From positions 310,001 through 374,000 of the forward strand of contig NZ_SMBX01000002.1 in the NCBI RefSeq assembly GCF_004342005.1: DNA of 64,000 nucleotides. Direction: 5' to 3'. A program made the translations under genes and the position numbers. Shown piece after piece: positions 17,676 to 29,342 of this stretch (positions are counted from its first letter, which is position 1; each line of letters starts with the position of its first letter). The DNA comes from Paracandidimonas soli (lineage in GTDB: Bacteria > Pseudomonadota > Gammaproteobacteria > Burkholderiales > Burkholderiaceae_B). The notes beneath the pieces were generated by a model. The model made no database searches, had not been told where the DNA came from, and was given only the letters and a program-made list of their open reading frames with translations.

Positions 17676-19010
17676 ATGCTGAACATTACAGCTTGGATGA
17701 CGGAACTTGGAGAAACACCGCTCGGTCATTGGGTGCTCAATACCGCTATGGGCCAGATCGTGGCGGGCGTGGTGCTGCTGGTGCTGATATCGCTCGTGAC
17801 CGGCTTCGTGGTCTCGAAACTGCTGGCGTTGCTGGCCCGGCGCATGCTGACCGCCGTGGGCAAGGGACACTGGGCCGAGGCGTTGAAGCGCAGGCGTGTG
17901 GCGCGGCGGCTGAGCTATGCAGTGCCCTTGATGCTGGTCATGAGCCAGATATACCTGCTGCCGATGGATGCGTCCCTGGGCAGCCTGCTGGCGCGGCTGT
18001 TCCTGATCGCGGGAATGGTGTTCCTGTTCGTGGCGATCAACGCCATCCTGTCCGCATGGCAGGATATCTATGCGCAATCGGCGCGGGCGCAGACATATTC
18101 GATCAAAGGCTATCTGGAGCTGGCGAAGATCGTGGTCTGGTGCGTCGGGCTGGTGCTGATTCTCTCCATCATCATCAATCGTTCTCCGCTGCTGATGCTC
18201 TCTGGCATCGGCGCCTTGTCGGCCGTATTGCTGCTGGTATTCAAGGATACGCTGCTGTCCATGGTGGCAAGCACGCAGATGACGGCCAACGACATGCTGC
18301 GCATCGGCGACTGGATAGAAATGCCCCAGGCCGGGGCGGACGGCTTCGTCATCGACATGGCGCTGCATACCGTCAAGGTGCAGAACTGGGACAAGACGGT
18401 CACGACGATCCCCACGTACAAGCTGTTCTCGGAAAGCTACAAGAACTGGCGGCACATGTTCGAATCGGGCGGGCGGAGGATCAAGCGCACCCTGCGCATC
18501 GATGCGAGTTCCATCCGCTTCCTGGACGATGAGGAGATCAGCAGCCTGAGCCGCTATTCCCTGCTGCACGAATACCTGCTGGAAAAACAGCGCGAGGTGG
18601 AGCAGACCAATCGAGCGCTGGGCGAAGCGGCGCGCGTGGATGCGAACCGCCGCCGGCTGACGAATATCGGAACCTTCCGTGCCTATGCGCTGGCCTATCT
18701 GCGGCAAAACCGCGAGCTGCACCAGGACATGCTGATGATCGTGCGCATGATGGAGCCGGACGCTCAGGGCGTGCCGGTCGAGGTGTATTGTTTCGCCAAC
18801 AAGACCGCCTGGGTGGAGTACGAGCGCATCCAGGGAGACATTTTCGATCATCTGCTGGCGGTGCTGCCCGAACTCCGGCTGCGTCTCTACCAGGCGCCGT
18901 CGGGCAGCGATATCGCCAGAGGCCTGGGAGGCGGTTCCCGGCGCGAGGCGATGGAGCGCGCCTATGCGGTGCAGCCATCGCCCCAGGAGGCGGGTCCGGC
19001 CTCGCAGTAG
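17676..19010 (+). CDS. Mechanosensitive channel, YbdG (MscM) type
   Basis: A 444-residue inner-membrane protein with about five N-terminal transmembrane segments and a cytoplasmic MscS-like region (about 190-400). The family is recognised from LSGIGALSAVLLLVFKDTLLSMVASTQ, the GDWIEMPQAGADGFV beta-domain and YKNWRHMFESGGRRIKR, close to E. coli YbdG, a channel of miniconductance that opens under hypo-osmotic stress. The start at ATG 17676 follows ACAGGGG; the longer frame has no family match. nadE follows 55 bp later, but the two functions are unrelated. Confidence 0.88.
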   Translation: MLNITAWMTELGETPLGHWVLNTAMGQIVAGVVLLVLISLVTGFVVSKLLALLARRMLTAVGKGHWAEALKRRRVARRLSYAVPLMLVMSQIYLLPMDASLGSLLARLFLIAGMVFLFVAINAILSAWQDIYAQSARAQTYSIKGYLELAKIVVWCVGLVLILSIIINRSPLLMLSGIGALSAVLLLVFKDTLLSMVASTQMTANDMLRIGDWIEMPQAGADGFVIDMALHTVKVQNWDKTVTTIPTYKLFSESYKNWRHMFESGGRRIKRTLRIDASSIRFLDDEEISSLSRYSLLHEYLLEKQREVEQTNRALGEAARVDANRRRLTNIGTFRAYALAYLRQNRELHQDMLMIVRMMEPDAQGVPVEVYCFANKTAWVEYERIQGDIFDHLLAVLPELRLRLYQAPSGSDIARGLGGGSRREAMERAYAVQPSPQEAGPASQ

Positions 19011-19065
19011 GGCGGGCGCGTGCGATAATTTTGCCTTTCAAGCTTTTTACAGGGTGGTGAACATC

Positions 19066-20697
19066 ATGGGGCGTGTGGCGATCGGCATGGCGCAGATCAA
19101 CACCAGGGTCGGGGATCTGGCCGGCAATGCGGCGAAGATACTGGCGGCTGCCGCCCAGGCGCATGCCGGCGGCGCGCGGCTGCTGGTCACTCCCGAAATG
19201 GCATTGACCGGATATCCCACGGAAGACCTGCTGTTCCGCCCCGCTTTCCTGAGCGAGCAGGACCGCATGCTCGAACGCCTGCAGGCCGGCTTGGCCGCTT
19301 TCGAGGGTCTGACGGCCGTGGTGGGGCATGTGAGCCACGAGTCGGGCGGTTTGTTCAACGCCGCTTCCGTCTTCGAGGGCGGCAGGCGCATCGGCCTGTA
19401 TCGCAAGCAGGAACTGCCCAATTACGGCGTGTTCGATGAGCGCCGCTATTTCAGGGCGGGAGATGAACCCCTCGTGTTCGAGGCCGATGGCGTGCAGTTC
19501 GGCGTGGCCATTTGCGAAGACCTGTGGAAGGAAGGGTGCGCATATCGCGCCCGGGAACTGGGCGCGCAGGCCATGCTGGTGCTAAACGCGTCGCCCTTCA
19601 CTCAGCACAAGGTCCGCGAGCGCAGGGAAACCGTGCGGCGCTATTCGGCGGGCCTGCCCGTGGCGTATGTCAACCAGATCGGGGGGCAGGATGAGCTGGT
19701 GTTCGATGGCGGTTCTTTCATGACGGACGCCGGCGGCAATGTCTGCTTCCAGGCGCCCCAGTTCGAAGAGACTGTCGCCGTGCGCATGCTGGATACCGAC
19801 GCAAGGGCGGACGATGCTCAGGTGGGAGAGGATTCCTTGTCCGAGATGCATGCGCAGGTCTGGGGCGCCCTGGTGCTGGCAGTGCGCGATTACGTCGGCA
19901 AGACCGGCTTCTCCCGCGCCCTGATCGGCCTTTCCGGCGGCATGGATTCCGCGCTGGTGCTTGCGATTGCAGTGGACGCCCTGGGAGCTGAAAACGTCGG
20001 CACGGTCATGATGCCTTCTCGCTATACGGCGGATATTTCCACGCACGACGCCAGGGAAATGGCCGAAGGCCTGGGCGTGGCCTACCGCGAGATTGCGATA
20101 GGAGGCCTGGTGGAAGCTTTCGATACCGCGCTGGCGCCGGCGTTCGCCGGGCTTGCCGCCGACACGACGGAAGAAAACATCCAGGCACGCATTCGTGGAA
20201 ACCTGCTGATGGCCCTATCGAACAAGAGCGGGGCGCTGGTCCTGACGACGGGCAACAAGTCGGAGCTGGCGACCGGGTATTGCACGCTGTACGGCGACAT
20301 GGTCGGGGCGTTCGCCGTCCTGAAGGACGTGCCCAAGACTCTGGTCTATGCGCTGGCGCGATGGCGCAACGCGCAATCGCCCGTCATTCCCGTGCGCATC
20401 ATCGAACGCCCGCCTTCGGCGGAATTGCGCCCGGACCAGACCGACCAGGACAGCCTGCCGCCGTATGATGTGCTGGACGCCATTCTCGAGCAGCACATCG
20501 AGCACGATGCCTGCGCGGGAGCCATCGTCGCGCAGGGATACGATGCGGATACCGTGCATCGCGTGCTGCGCCTGGTCCGCATCAGCGAATACAAGCGCCG
20601 CCAGGCGGCCATCGGCCCGAATATCACGTCGCGCGCCTTCGGGCGCGGCTGGCGGCTGCCGGTGGCTTGCGCCGCGACGGAAGCCCTGGATGGATAA
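19066..20697 (+). CDS. nadE: Glutamine-hydrolysing NAD+ synthetase
   Basis: A 543-residue two-domain enzyme. The N-terminal nitrilase-type glutaminase (about 1-265) has the Glu-Lys-Cys triad with the nucleophile in VAICEDLWKEG. The C-terminal synthetase has the PP-loop GLSGGMDSAL and TTGNKSELATGY. It makes NAD+ from deamido-NAD+ using glutamine ammonia. The ATG at 19066 gives the family N-terminus (MGRVAIGMAQINTRVGD). glnB starts 30 bp downstream, an arrangement also known in other betaproteobacteria and linking NAD synthesis to nitrogen status. Confidence 0.96.
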   Translation: MGRVAIGMAQINTRVGDLAGNAAKILAAAAQAHAGGARLLVTPEMALTGYPTEDLLFRPAFLSEQDRMLERLQAGLAAFEGLTAVVGHVSHESGGLFNAASVFEGGRRIGLYRKQELPNYGVFDERRYFRAGDEPLVFEADGVQFGVAICEDLWKEGCAYRARELGAQAMLVLNASPFTQHKVRERRETVRRYSAGLPVAYVNQIGGQDELVFDGGSFMTDAGGNVCFQAPQFEETVAVRMLDTDARADDAQVGEDSLSEMHAQVWGALVLAVRDYVGKTGFSRALIGLSGGMDSALVLAIAVDALGAENVGTVMMPSRYTADISTHDAREMAEGLGVAYREIAIGGLVEAFDTALAPAFAGLAADTTEENIQARIRGNLLMALSNKSGALVLTTGNKSELATGYCTLYGDMVGAFAVLKDVPKTLVYALARWRNAQSPVIPVRIIERPPSAELRPDQTDQDSLPPYDVLDAILEQHIEHDACAGAIVAQGYDADTVHRVLRLVRISEYKRRQAAIGPNITSRAFGRGWRLPVACAATEALDG

Positions 20698-21066
<369 letters not shown>

Positions 21067-21087
21067 ATAAACGGAACGGCGCGCCGG

Positions 21088-21648
21088 TCAACGTTCCAGC
21101 AGTTGCCAGAATTCGGGCAGAAAGCATTCAGCCACGAGCAGGGGCTGCCCGCTGCGGCGGAATATGGAGCACCGCGCCCAGGGCCTGTCCGGCCTGTCGA
21201 GATCCGACAGGCCCGCCTTGCACAGGGAACGGAACAGGGGATCGCGCCTGTCCAGCTTGCGCACCATGAAAGGGGAGCGGCTGATCTGCGGATCGTGATA
21301 CAGCATATCGGCCAGAGGACGGGAGCGCAGGCTGCGCATTCCCTGCCAGAGGCCATGGGATGCCCTCAAGGGTGTGAAGCTGCGGGCGTAGACGCTGTCG
21401 ACGCCGTCGATGGACATCAGGACTTCGCGGATCCAGACCGGGGTGCCTGCCGGCATCTGCAGCATGCATGCTTCGATGGCGGACAGGCCCCAGGCCCATT
21501 CGCCCATGACTCTCAACAGCATGTTGCCCTGCTGGCGAAGCCCATTGGTCAGGGCGCCGGGGCGCAGCAGCCATTGGCGTTTCGGCAGGGGCAGGGAAGC
21601 GGGCGGTACGGCGGTCCAGCGGGTTGGCAGAAACTTGTGTGCATCCAT
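21088..21648 (-). CDS. ubiC: Chorismate--pyruvate lyase UbiC
   Basis: A 186-residue protein with UbiC features: [13 protein letters not shown], then [23 protein letters not shown], and a C-terminal [25 protein letters not shown]. The enzyme turns chorismate into 4-hydroxybenzoate and pyruvate, the entry step to ubiquinone. The start is set at ATG 21648 ([11 protein letters not shown]), because the long upstream frame lies over the divergent pseudouridine synthase gene. No ubiA is in the window. Confidence 0.88.
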   Translation of the reverse strand: MDAHKFLPTRWTAVPPASLPLPKRQWLLRPGALTNGLRQQGNMLLRVMGEWAWGLSAIEACMLQMPAGTPVWIREVLMSIDGVDSVYARSFTPLRASHGLWQGMRSLRSRPLADMLYHDPQISRSPFMVRKLDRRDPLFRSLCKAGLSDLDRPDRPWARCSIFRRSGQPLLVAECFLPEFWQLLER

Positions 21649-21684
21649 ACCCGTTATTATCGCCAAACTCCTACAATAGTGGCT

Positions 21685-22419
21685 ATGGAAAAAATACGAA
21701 TCTCGAAACTCATGGCCGAACAAGGCATGTGCTCCCGTCGCGAGGCCGATGCCTTCATCGAACGCGGCTGGGTGCGCGTGGATGGCGTCGTGGTCAGCGA
21801 ACTGGGCTCCAAGGCCTGGCCAAACCAGAAAATCACGCTGGAGCGCCAGGCGCGCCAGCGCCAGCAGGAACGCATCACCATCCTGCTGAACAAGCCTGTG
21901 GGCTATGTCTCGGGGCAGGCCGAGAAAGGCTATCGCTGGGCGGCCGCGCTGATCCGGCCCGAAACCCGCTATCGCAACGACCGCTCTCCGCTCAAGTTCG
22001 ATCCGTCGCATCTGCGCGGGCTGGCGCCGGCCGGCCGGCTGGACATCGACTCCCAAGGCCTGCTCATCCTGACCCAGGACGGCCGCATCGCCCGCCAGTT
22101 GATCGGCGAAGACTCGGAAATCGAAAAAGAATACCTGGTGCGCGTGCAGGGCAAGCTAGGCGCCAGCGGCCTGGCGCTGCTGAACCACGGCCTGGTGCTG
22201 GACGGCAAGAAGCTGCGGCCGGCGCATGTCACCTGGCAGAACGAGGACCAGTTGCGCTTCATCCTGAACGAAGGGCGCAAGCGCCAGATCCGCCGCATGT
22301 GCGAACAGGTGGGCCTGAAGGTCGTGGGCCTGAAGCGCGTCCGCATGGGCAGGATCGTGCTGGGCGACCTGCCCAGCGGCCAGTGGCGCTACCTGAAGGA
22401 AGGTGAGCGTTTCTTCTGA
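21685..22419 (+). CDS. Pseudouridine synthase, RsuA/RluB/RluE/RluF family
   Basis: A 244-residue enzyme with an N-terminal S4 RNA-binding domain ([18 protein letters not shown], about 4-60) and a catalytic domain carrying the active-site Asp in [11 protein letters not shown]. The C-terminal block [16 protein letters not shown] is typical. The shape and [10 protein letters not shown] segment are nearest RluF, which modifies U2604 of 23S rRNA, but RluF/RluB/RluE cannot be told apart safely here. It is divergent from ubiC (36 bp between starts) and overlaps convergent rlmJ by 31 bp. Confidence 0.88.
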   Translation: MEKIRISKLMAEQGMCSRREADAFIERGWVRVDGVVVSELGSKAWPNQKITLERQARQRQQERITILLNKPVGYVSGQAEKGYRWAAALIRPETRYRNDRSPLKFDPSHLRGLAPAGRLDIDSQGLLILTQDGRIARQLIGEDSEIEKEYLVRVQGKLGASGLALLNHGLVLDGKKLRPAHVTWQNEDQLRFILNEGRKRQIRRMCEQVGLKVVGLKRVRMGRIVLGDLPSGQWRYLKEGERFF

Positions 22420-23360
22420 TTTCCGGCGCCGGCCGGCCTGCGCTGAGTGCCGCCGGGTGCGGCGGGCTTGCGCTCCGCACCCGAATGGCCTTTGGCGCGC
22501 ATCTCTTCGCTGCCCCGCAGCGTGTAGCCGGCCTTGGCGTCCTGGCCCAGCTGGCGCGCCATCCAGGGCTGCGCGTCGGCAAGCGCCTGGCGCAGCGTCC
22601 AGGGAGGATTGATGACGAACATGCCGCTGCCGTGCATGCCGAAACCATCGGGAGACGGTGAGCTGACCGACAGCGTAGCGTGCAGCCATTCGCAGTCCGG
22701 CAGTTTCTGCAGGCTGCGCACCAGATTGTCCGCCTCCCTCCGCTGGACCAGCGGGTGCCATATTGCGTAGCAGCCGGTGGCGAAACGCTTGAGGCCTTCT
22801 TCCAGCGCCTTCGGCAGCCGCTTGTAGTCGTTCTTGTCTTCGTACGATGGGTCGATGATGACGATGCCGCGGCGCGAGGGCGGCGGCAGCAGCCCCTTGA
22901 TGCCGTCGAAGCCGTCCGAGGCGTGCAGGCTGACCTGCCTCGGAGGGATTCCACGGCGCCGCCTCAGGTTGCCGGACAGGACTTCGATCTCCGTGGGATG
23001 CGTTTCGAACAGGTGGAGCTGGTCGCCGGGCCGCAGCGCATTGAGCGCCAGCCAGGGAGAGCCTGGATAGCTGCGCACAGCGGCGTCGGGCTGCTGCAGG
23101 CCTGTAGCTTCCAGGTAGCGCTGCACGAGAGATGGAGTGTCGCCGGCGCGGCCGGCGAGTTTCAGGCCTCCCTGTGCGGCTTCATTGCTGTGCGCGGCCC
23201 ATTCGTCGTGAAGATCGTAGACGCCCGCGCCGGCATGCGTATCGATGACGCGGTATGGAGTATCCTTTTTATTGAAATAGTCCAGAATATGCACGAAAAC
23301 CGCGTGTTTCAGGACGTCGGCGTGGTTGGCTGCGTGAAAGCCGTGGCGATAGCTGTGCAT
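22389..23360 (-). CDS. rlmJ: 23S rRNA (adenine2030-N6)-methyltransferase RlmJ
   Basis: A 323-residue SAM-dependent methyltransferase. The N-terminus [19 protein letters not shown] is diagnostic for Rlm[14 protein letters not shown] is the SAM motif, and the catalytic motif reads DPSYE in place of the canonical DPPY. The C-terminal 40 residues are a basic Pro/Ala/Gly-rich tail beyond the usual end of the enzyme (E. coli RlmJ is about 280). The tail overlaps the convergent pseudouridine synthase gene by 31 bp. Confidence 0.93.
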   Translation of the reverse strand: MHSYRHGFHAANHADVLKHAVFVHILDYFNKKDTPYRVIDTHAGAGVYDLHDEWAAHSNEAAQGGLKLAGRAGDTPSLVQRYLEATGLQQPDAAVRSYPGSPWLALNALRPGDQLHLFETHPTEIEVLSGNLRRRRGIPPRQVSLHASDGFDGIKGLLPPPSRRGIVIIDPSYEDKNDYKRLPKALEEGLKRFATGCYAIWHPLVQRREADNLVRSLQKLPDCEWLHATLSVSSPSPDGFGMHGSGMFVINPPWTLRQALADAQPWMARQLGQDAKAGYTLRGSEEMRAKGHSGAERKPAAPGGTQRRPAGAGNQKKRSPSFR

Positions 23361-23546
23361 GTTCTGAGTCCTGTGCTGCGGATGTATATCAAAAGAGGGG
23401 GGGCGAAAACAGATATTTTTACCGTTTTCTGCAAGAAAAGGCGGGAAGATGCCGGGCTGAATTCGCGATGAGCCGGTTCATGTAGTGTAAACTTGCCGAA
23501 AATTTTCATGTGTACCGGCGTTTCCCGGGACCCGAAAGAGAGATCC

Positions 23547-25514
23547 ATGTTTGATTTTATCCGTACGCACCAGCGACTGATGCAGCTGGTGTTGCTGGTG
23601 TTGATTCTGCCTTCGTTCGTTCTTATTGGCGTCAGTGGCTATACCACTTATGTGTCCGGTGACAACGAACTGGTCAAGGTGGGCGATTCCGCCATCACTA
23701 CGCAGGAATACGACCAGGCCCGCCGCGCGCAACTGGATCAGTTCCAGCGCCAGATGGGTACCGCATTCGATCCCGCGCTGCTGGAAAACGAGCCTACGCG
23801 CCGGGCGCTGCTCGAATCCCTGATCGATCGCCGGGTCATCATCGACGTGGCGACCAACGAGCGCTTCAGCGCCTCGGATGCCGCATTGCGCAATGTGATC
23901 GCCAATACCCCGGATTTCCAGGAAGACGGCAAGTTCTCCGCCGGCCGGTACAACGAGCTGCTGGCCATGTCCGGACTGGACAGCAAAATGTACGAGCAGG
24001 GCCGCCGCTCCGAGCTGGCCCTGGATCGCGTGCTTGGTCCCGTGCGGGCGACAGGCACCGTGCCCGCGCCCGTGGCAAGCCTGCTGCGCCAGGCGCTGGT
24101 GGCGGAACGCACGCTGCGCCTGGCAAGCTTCGATGCCGCCGACTACCGGGAAGGCATACAGGTCAGCGACGAGGACATCGCCGCCTGGTATGAAGAGCAC
24201 AAGTCGGAATTCGCCCTGCCGGAGCAGGTAAGCATCCAGTACCTGCTGCTGAACGAAGAGGCGGCAATGAAGAACCTGCCCGCGATCAGCGAGGCCGAAC
24301 TCAAGAAATACTACGAGCAGAACAAAGCGCGCTATGTCCAGCCGCCTAGGGTGGACGTCAGCCATATCCTGATTTCCGTGCCGGCGGGCGCAAACGGCGA
24401 AGCGCGCGAAGCCGCCCGCAAGAGCGCCCAGGAAATCGCGGATCGCGTCGCGGCGGATCCCGCGTCGTTCGCCGATGTGGCGCGCGAGGCGTCGCAGGAT
24501 GCGGGCACCGCCCGCAATGGCGGCAAGCTGGGCTGGATTTCGCATGGCATGTGGCCGGAAGCCATCGAAAAGGCGGTGTTTGCCCTGGAAAAAGGCAAGG
24601 TGTCCGGCGTCGTCGAAGGTCCCGAAGGCTTCCATGTGTTCAAGGCCGATGACGTCCAGGCGGAGCAAGGAGAAAGTTTCGAGCAGGCGCGCGCCAAGGT
24701 CGAGTCCGAGGTTCGCCGCCAGTTGGGCGCCGAGCAGTTTTCCGATATGGCGAGCAAGCTGACGGGGCTGGTGTATGACAATCCCGAAAGCCTGGAGCCG
24801 GCCGCTTCCGCATTGGGACTGGAGATCCGCGCGGCGGACGGCGTTGCGCGCGACCGCCTGCTGAGCGAAGACGAGGCTGGCAAGAATGCCGCAAGCGCGG
24901 GCCAGCACGCAGCCATCCTCGAAGACGTGCGCGTCAGACGCGCGCTTTTCTCCTCGGCTGTCCTGGCTGACAAGCAGAATTCGGGCGTGATCGAGATTTC
25001 TCCCGACACCATGGTGGTCGTGCGCGTTGCTGATCGCAAGCCTGAACACATTCCCGAACTGGCCGCCGTGAAGGATCGTATCGCAAGCCGCCTGGTCGAC
25101 GAGCGTGCCGCAGAGGCCGCGCGCAAGGCGGGCGAGGCCGCGCTGGAAAAATACAAGGCGGCATCCGCCGATGTGCTGCCCGAAGGCTTCTCCGAGCCGC
25201 GCAAGGTCAGCCGCCTGCAATCGCAGGGTTTGAGCAAGCCGTTGTTCGACGCGGTCTTCGCTGCCGGCACGGACGCCTTGCCGGCCTACGTCGGCGTTGG
25301 CGACGAGACGGGCTATGTCATTGCAAGGGTCGAGCAGGCCAGCGATGGCAGCAGCGTCGACCAGGGATTGCTGGCGGGTCTGAACGAAGAGATCGGGTCA
25401 GCCTGGGGGCAGTTGGAAGAGCAGGCAGTGTTGCGGGCGCTGCGCGAACAGGCCAAGGTCAAGATACTCCCCGAAGCCGAAAACGCCATCAAGGGCGAAG
25501 ACCAGAATTCCTGA
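23547..25514 (+). CDS. ppiD: Periplasmic folding chaperone PpiD (SurA_N + parvulin)
   Basis: A 655-residue protein anchored by one N-terminal transmembrane segment (about 12-33, LVLLVLILPSFVLIGVSG). It has a SurA_N-like chaperone domain (about 40-190), a parvulin domain beginning near residue 266 (VDVSHILISVP... LGWISHGMWPEAIE) and a C-terminal helical region. PpiD works at the exit of the SecYEG translocon on newly exported proteins. The ATG at 23547 follows AAAGAGAG and gives the normal N-terminus MFDFIRTHQ. A strong terminator follows. Confidence 0.94.
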   Translation: MFDFIRTHQRLMQLVLLVLILPSFVLIGVSGYTTYVSGDNELVKVGDSAITTQEYDQARRAQLDQFQRQMGTAFDPALLENEPTRRALLESLIDRRVIIDVATNERFSASDAALRNVIANTPDFQEDGKFSAGRYNELLAMSGLDSKMYEQGRRSELALDRVLGPVRATGTVPAPVASLLRQALVAERTLRLASFDAADYREGIQVSDEDIAAWYEEHKSEFALPEQVSIQYLLLNEEAAMKNLPAISEAELKKYYEQNKARYVQPPRVDVSHILISVPAGANGEAREAARKSAQEIADRVAADPASFADVAREASQDAGTARNGGKLGWISHGMWPEAIEKAVFALEKGKVSGVVEGPEGFHVFKADDVQAEQGESFEQARAKVESEVRRQLGAEQFSDMASKLTGLVYDNPESLEPAASALGLEIRAADGVARDRLLSEDEAGKNAASAGQHAAILEDVRVRRALFSSAVLADKQNSGVIEISPDTMVVVRVADRKPEHIPELAAVKDRIASRLVDERAAEAARKAGEAALEKYKAASADVLPEGFSEPRKVSRLQSQGLSKPLFDAVFAAGTDALPAYVGVGDETGYVIARVEQASDGSSVDQGLLAGLNEEIGSAWGQLEEQAVLRALREQAKVKILPEAENAIKGEDQNS

Positions 25515-25548
25515 TGCATAAGGCGCGGCGTAAATGCCGCGCTGCAAT

Positions 25549-25587
25549 AAAAAACGCTTGCCGGCAGTTATACGGCAAGCGTTTTTT
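25549..25587. terminator. Strong bidirectional terminator after ppiD
   Basis: AAAAAACGCTTGCCG and CGGCAAGCGTTTTTT pair perfectly (15 bp) around a nine-base loop, giving a U-run on either strand. It ends ppiD from the left and the small minus-strand gene from the right. Confidence 0.92.
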
Positions 25588-25695
25588 ATGGTGCGGCAAA
25601 AAATGCCGTCCTGCCGCGCAACTTGTTGCCCGGGCTGTGAGCCGCGCGAGGCTGCGCTTAGTGCGATTTCTGCGTGGCGGGGGGCTTGGAAACAA

Positions 25696-25791
25696 TCAGG
25701 GTTTCTGTTCCCAGGCTGCGATCACGAGCAGTGTGGCTATGATGCCGCCGCCAAGTGTCAGCAGAAAAACGGAAAGTGCGCTGTCGAGCAT
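25696..25791 (-). CDS. 31-residue single-pass membrane peptide, unknown function
   Basis: The peptide starts MLDSALSVFLLTLGGG, continues as one hydrophobic helix and ends in a polar AWEQKP tail. I do not recognise the family. Support for a real gene is around it: AGGAGG seven bases before the ATG, a consensus-like promoter (TTGACA, 17 bp, TTTAAT) about 53-81 bp upstream, a hairpin at the predicted 5' end, and a strong terminator downstream. It resembles in kind, not in sequence, the one-helix subunits such as CydX, AcrZ or KdpF that tune larger membrane complexes. Confidence 0.65.
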   Translation of the reverse strand: MLDSALSVFLLTLGGGIIATLLVIAAWEQKP

Positions 25792-25821
25792 ATTTCCTCC
25801 TGCATGTGTGATGAGTCTTTG

Positions 25822-25837
25822 TAAGACAATCGTCTTA
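25822..25837. promoter_or_regulatory. Inverted repeat at the predicted 5' end of the small-peptide transcript
   Basis: TAAGAC-AATC-GTCTTA is a perfect 6-bp repeat with a four-base loop. It begins at about +1 of the minus-strand promoter, so it would be either a 5' stabilising hairpin or an operator at the start site. Confidence 0.55.
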
Positions 25838-25843
25838 TTTGTT

Positions 25844-25872
25844 ATTAAAGTTAAATTTCCATTTTATGTCAA
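25844..25872 (-). promoter_or_regulatory. Sigma-70-type promoter of the 31-residue peptide gene
   Basis: On the minus strand TTGACA (25872-25867) is followed, after exactly 17 bp, by TTTAAT (25849-25844). Six of six and five of six positions match the consensus. The surroundings are AT-rich in an otherwise GC-rich window. Confidence 0.7.
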
Positions 25873-25890
25873 TGTGTTAAGCCCGGTTTT

Positions 25891-25909
25891 TATTGAAAAT
25901 GTTTCAATA
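25891..25909. promoter_or_regulatory. 19-bp perfect palindrome between the small-peptide gene and guaB
   Basis: TATTGAAA-ATG-TTTCAATA, 8+3+8. Its centre is about 63 bp upstream of the predicted start site of the minus-strand promoter and 94 bp before the guaB -10 box. It is operator-like; I cannot assign a regulator. Confidence 0.6.
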
Positions 25910-25990
25910 AATGCAAAGATGGTTCTTTTCGCAGCGAATCGCTCGCCGGGGGCGCTCTTCGGCGGCGGCTCTGCATTTGCAGCGACTTAG

Positions 25991-27484
<1,494 letters not shown>

Positions 27485-27545
27485 GCCTGATGTCCGCCGG
27501 ACTGGCGCGCATGCCTGCCGCAGGCCGTCCATTCCGGCGCTTCAC

Positions 27546-27567
27546 CATGCGGCATGATTGCCGCATG
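27546..27567 (+). other. Hairpin in the guaB-guaA gap
   Basis: CATGCGGC and GCCGCATG form a perfect 8-bp stem with a six-base loop. No U-run follows, so it may be a processing or stability element rather than a full terminator; it could set the guaB:guaA ratio. Confidence 0.5.
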
Positions 27568-27635
27568 TCCAGCACAGGCTGGCATTTTCTCCCGCAGATT
27601 TTCCAATTCCATCTTTTCTACCAGCCGAATTCATC

Positions 27636-29228
27636 ATGCACCAGCGCATCCTGATCCTGGACTACGGTTCGCAAGTCACCCAACTCATCGCCCGCCGCGT
27701 GCGCGAGGCCGGCGTCTACAGTGAAATCCATCCGGGAGACGTGGACGACGCCTTCATCCAGGAGCAGAAAGAGCAAGGCCTGAAGGGCATCATCCTGTCG
27801 GGCAGCCATGCCTCCGCCTATCACGAAAACTCGCTGAAAGTACCTGCTGGCGTATTCAGCGCCGGCGTTCCCGTGCTGGGCATCTGCTACGGCATGCAGT
27901 CCATGGCGCTGCAGCTGGGCGGCAAGGTCGAGTTTTCCGATCATCGCGAATTCGGCTATGCGGAAGTGCGCGCCCACGGGCATACGCGCCTGCTCGACGG
28001 CATCCAGGATTTCGCCACGGCGGAAGGCCACGGCATGCTGAAGGTCTGGATGAGCCACGGCGACAAGGTCACGGAGCTGCCTCCCGGCTTCAATCTCATG
28101 GCGTCGACGACGTCCTGCCCGATCGCCGGCATGGCCGACGAGGAGCGAGGCTTCTACGGCGTGCAGTTCCATCCCGAGGTCACGCACACCGTCCAGGGCG
28201 AGGCTTTGCTGAAGCGCTTCGTGCGCGATATCTGCGCATGCTCGGGCGACTGGAACATGCCCGACTACATAGAAGAAGCCGTCGCGCGCATCCGCGAGCA
28301 GGTGGGCGACGAGCACGTGCTGCTGGGTCTGTCGGGCGGCGTCGATTCCTCCGTGGCGGCGGCGCTGATCCATCGCGCCATCGGCGATCAACTGACCTGC
28401 GTTTTCGTCGACCATGGCCTGCTGCGCCTGAACGAAGCCGACCAGGTCATGAAGACATTCGCCGACAATCTGGGCGTGCGCGTCATCCACGTGGATGCCA
28501 CGGAACAGTTCATGGGCAAGCTGGCCGGCGTTTCGGATCCCGAAGCCAAGCGCAAGATCATCGGTCGCGAGTTCGTCGAGGTCTTCCAGGAAGAGGCGGG
28601 CAAGATGACGAACGCGCGCTGGCTGGCGCAAGGCACCATTTATCCCGACGTGATCGAGTCCGCCGCCTCCAAGACGGGCAAGGCGGTGGCGATCAAGTCG
28701 CACCACAACGTGGGCGGCCTGCCGGATACGCTGAACCTGAAGCTGCTGGAGCCCTTGCGCGAACTGTTCAAGGACGAAGTGCGCAAGCTGGGCGTGGCGC
28801 TGGGCCTGCCGCACGACATGGTTTACCGCCATCCGTTCCCCGGCCCCGGCCTGGGCGTGCGCATCCTGGGCGAGGTCAAGAAGGAGTATGCCGACTTGCT
28901 GCGCCGCGCAGACGCCATCTTCATCGAAGAGCTGCGCAACACCATCGATCCCGAAACGGGCAAGAGCTGGTACGACCTGACATCGCAGGCATTCACCGTA
29001 TTCCTGCCGGTCAAGTCGGTGGGGGTCATGGGCGATGGCCGCACCTATGACTACGTCGTGGCGCTGCGCGCCGTGCAGACCAGCGACTTCATGACGGCGG
29101 ACTGGGCCGAACTGCCTTATGCACTGCTCAAACGGGTGTCGGGTAGGGTGATCAATGAAGTCCGCGGAATCAACCGGGTTACGTACGACGTGAGCTCGAA
29201 GCCGCCTGCGACGATCGAATGGGAGTGA
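27636..29228 (+). CDS. guaA: GMP synthase (glutamine-hydrolysing)
   Basis: A 530-residue enzyme that aminates XMP to GMP. The class-I glutamine amidotransferase domain (about 1-200) has the nucleophile in [10 protein letters not shown] and the His/Glu of the triad in QFHPEV. The ATP-pyrophosphatase domain has [16 protein letters not shown], and the C-terminal dimer domain ends in [18 protein letters not shown]. The start at 27636 ([13 protein letters not shown]) is the conserved one. The 3' end of guaA is a known integration site for genomic islands, but no integrase is seen nearby. Confidence 0.97.
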   Translation: MHQRILILDYGSQVTQLIARRVREAGVYSEIHPGDVDDAFIQEQKEQGLKGIILSGSHASAYHENSLKVPAGVFSAGVPVLGICYGMQSMALQLGGKVEFSDHREFGYAEVRAHGHTRLLDGIQDFATAEGHGMLKVWMSHGDKVTELPPGFNLMASTTSCPIAGMADEERGFYGVQFHPEVTHTVQGEALLKRFVRDICACSGDWNMPDYIEEAVARIREQVGDEHVLLGLSGGVDSSVAAALIHRAIGDQLTCVFVDHGLLRLNEADQVMKTFADNLGVRVIHVDATEQFMGKLAGVSDPEAKRKIIGREFVEVFQEEAGKMTNARWLAQGTIYPDVIESAASKTGKAVAIKSHHNVGGLPDTLNLKLLEPLRELFKDEVRKLGVALGLPHDMVYRHPFPGPGLGVRILGEVKKEYADLLRRADAIFIEELRNTIDPETGKSWYDLTSQAFTVFLPVKSVGVMGDGRTYDYVVALRAVQTSDFMTADWAELPYALLKRVSGRVINEVRGINRVTYDVSSKPPATIEWE

Positions 29229-29342
29229 TCTGGTGCTCGGCAATGTCCGGCGCTAGATAGCAAAAAAGGCACCTAAGCCCGCGTAAATGACAGACAAGTC
29301 TGCATAGCTGCCGAATTTTGTCGCGCAACTTCGTCAAGGCGC

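Noticed and set aside
29229-29342. Genomic-island attachment at the guaA 3' end
   Set aside because: guaA is a known island target, but no integrase, direct repeat of the guaA end or change in composition was seen. The following genes do not look like an island backbone.
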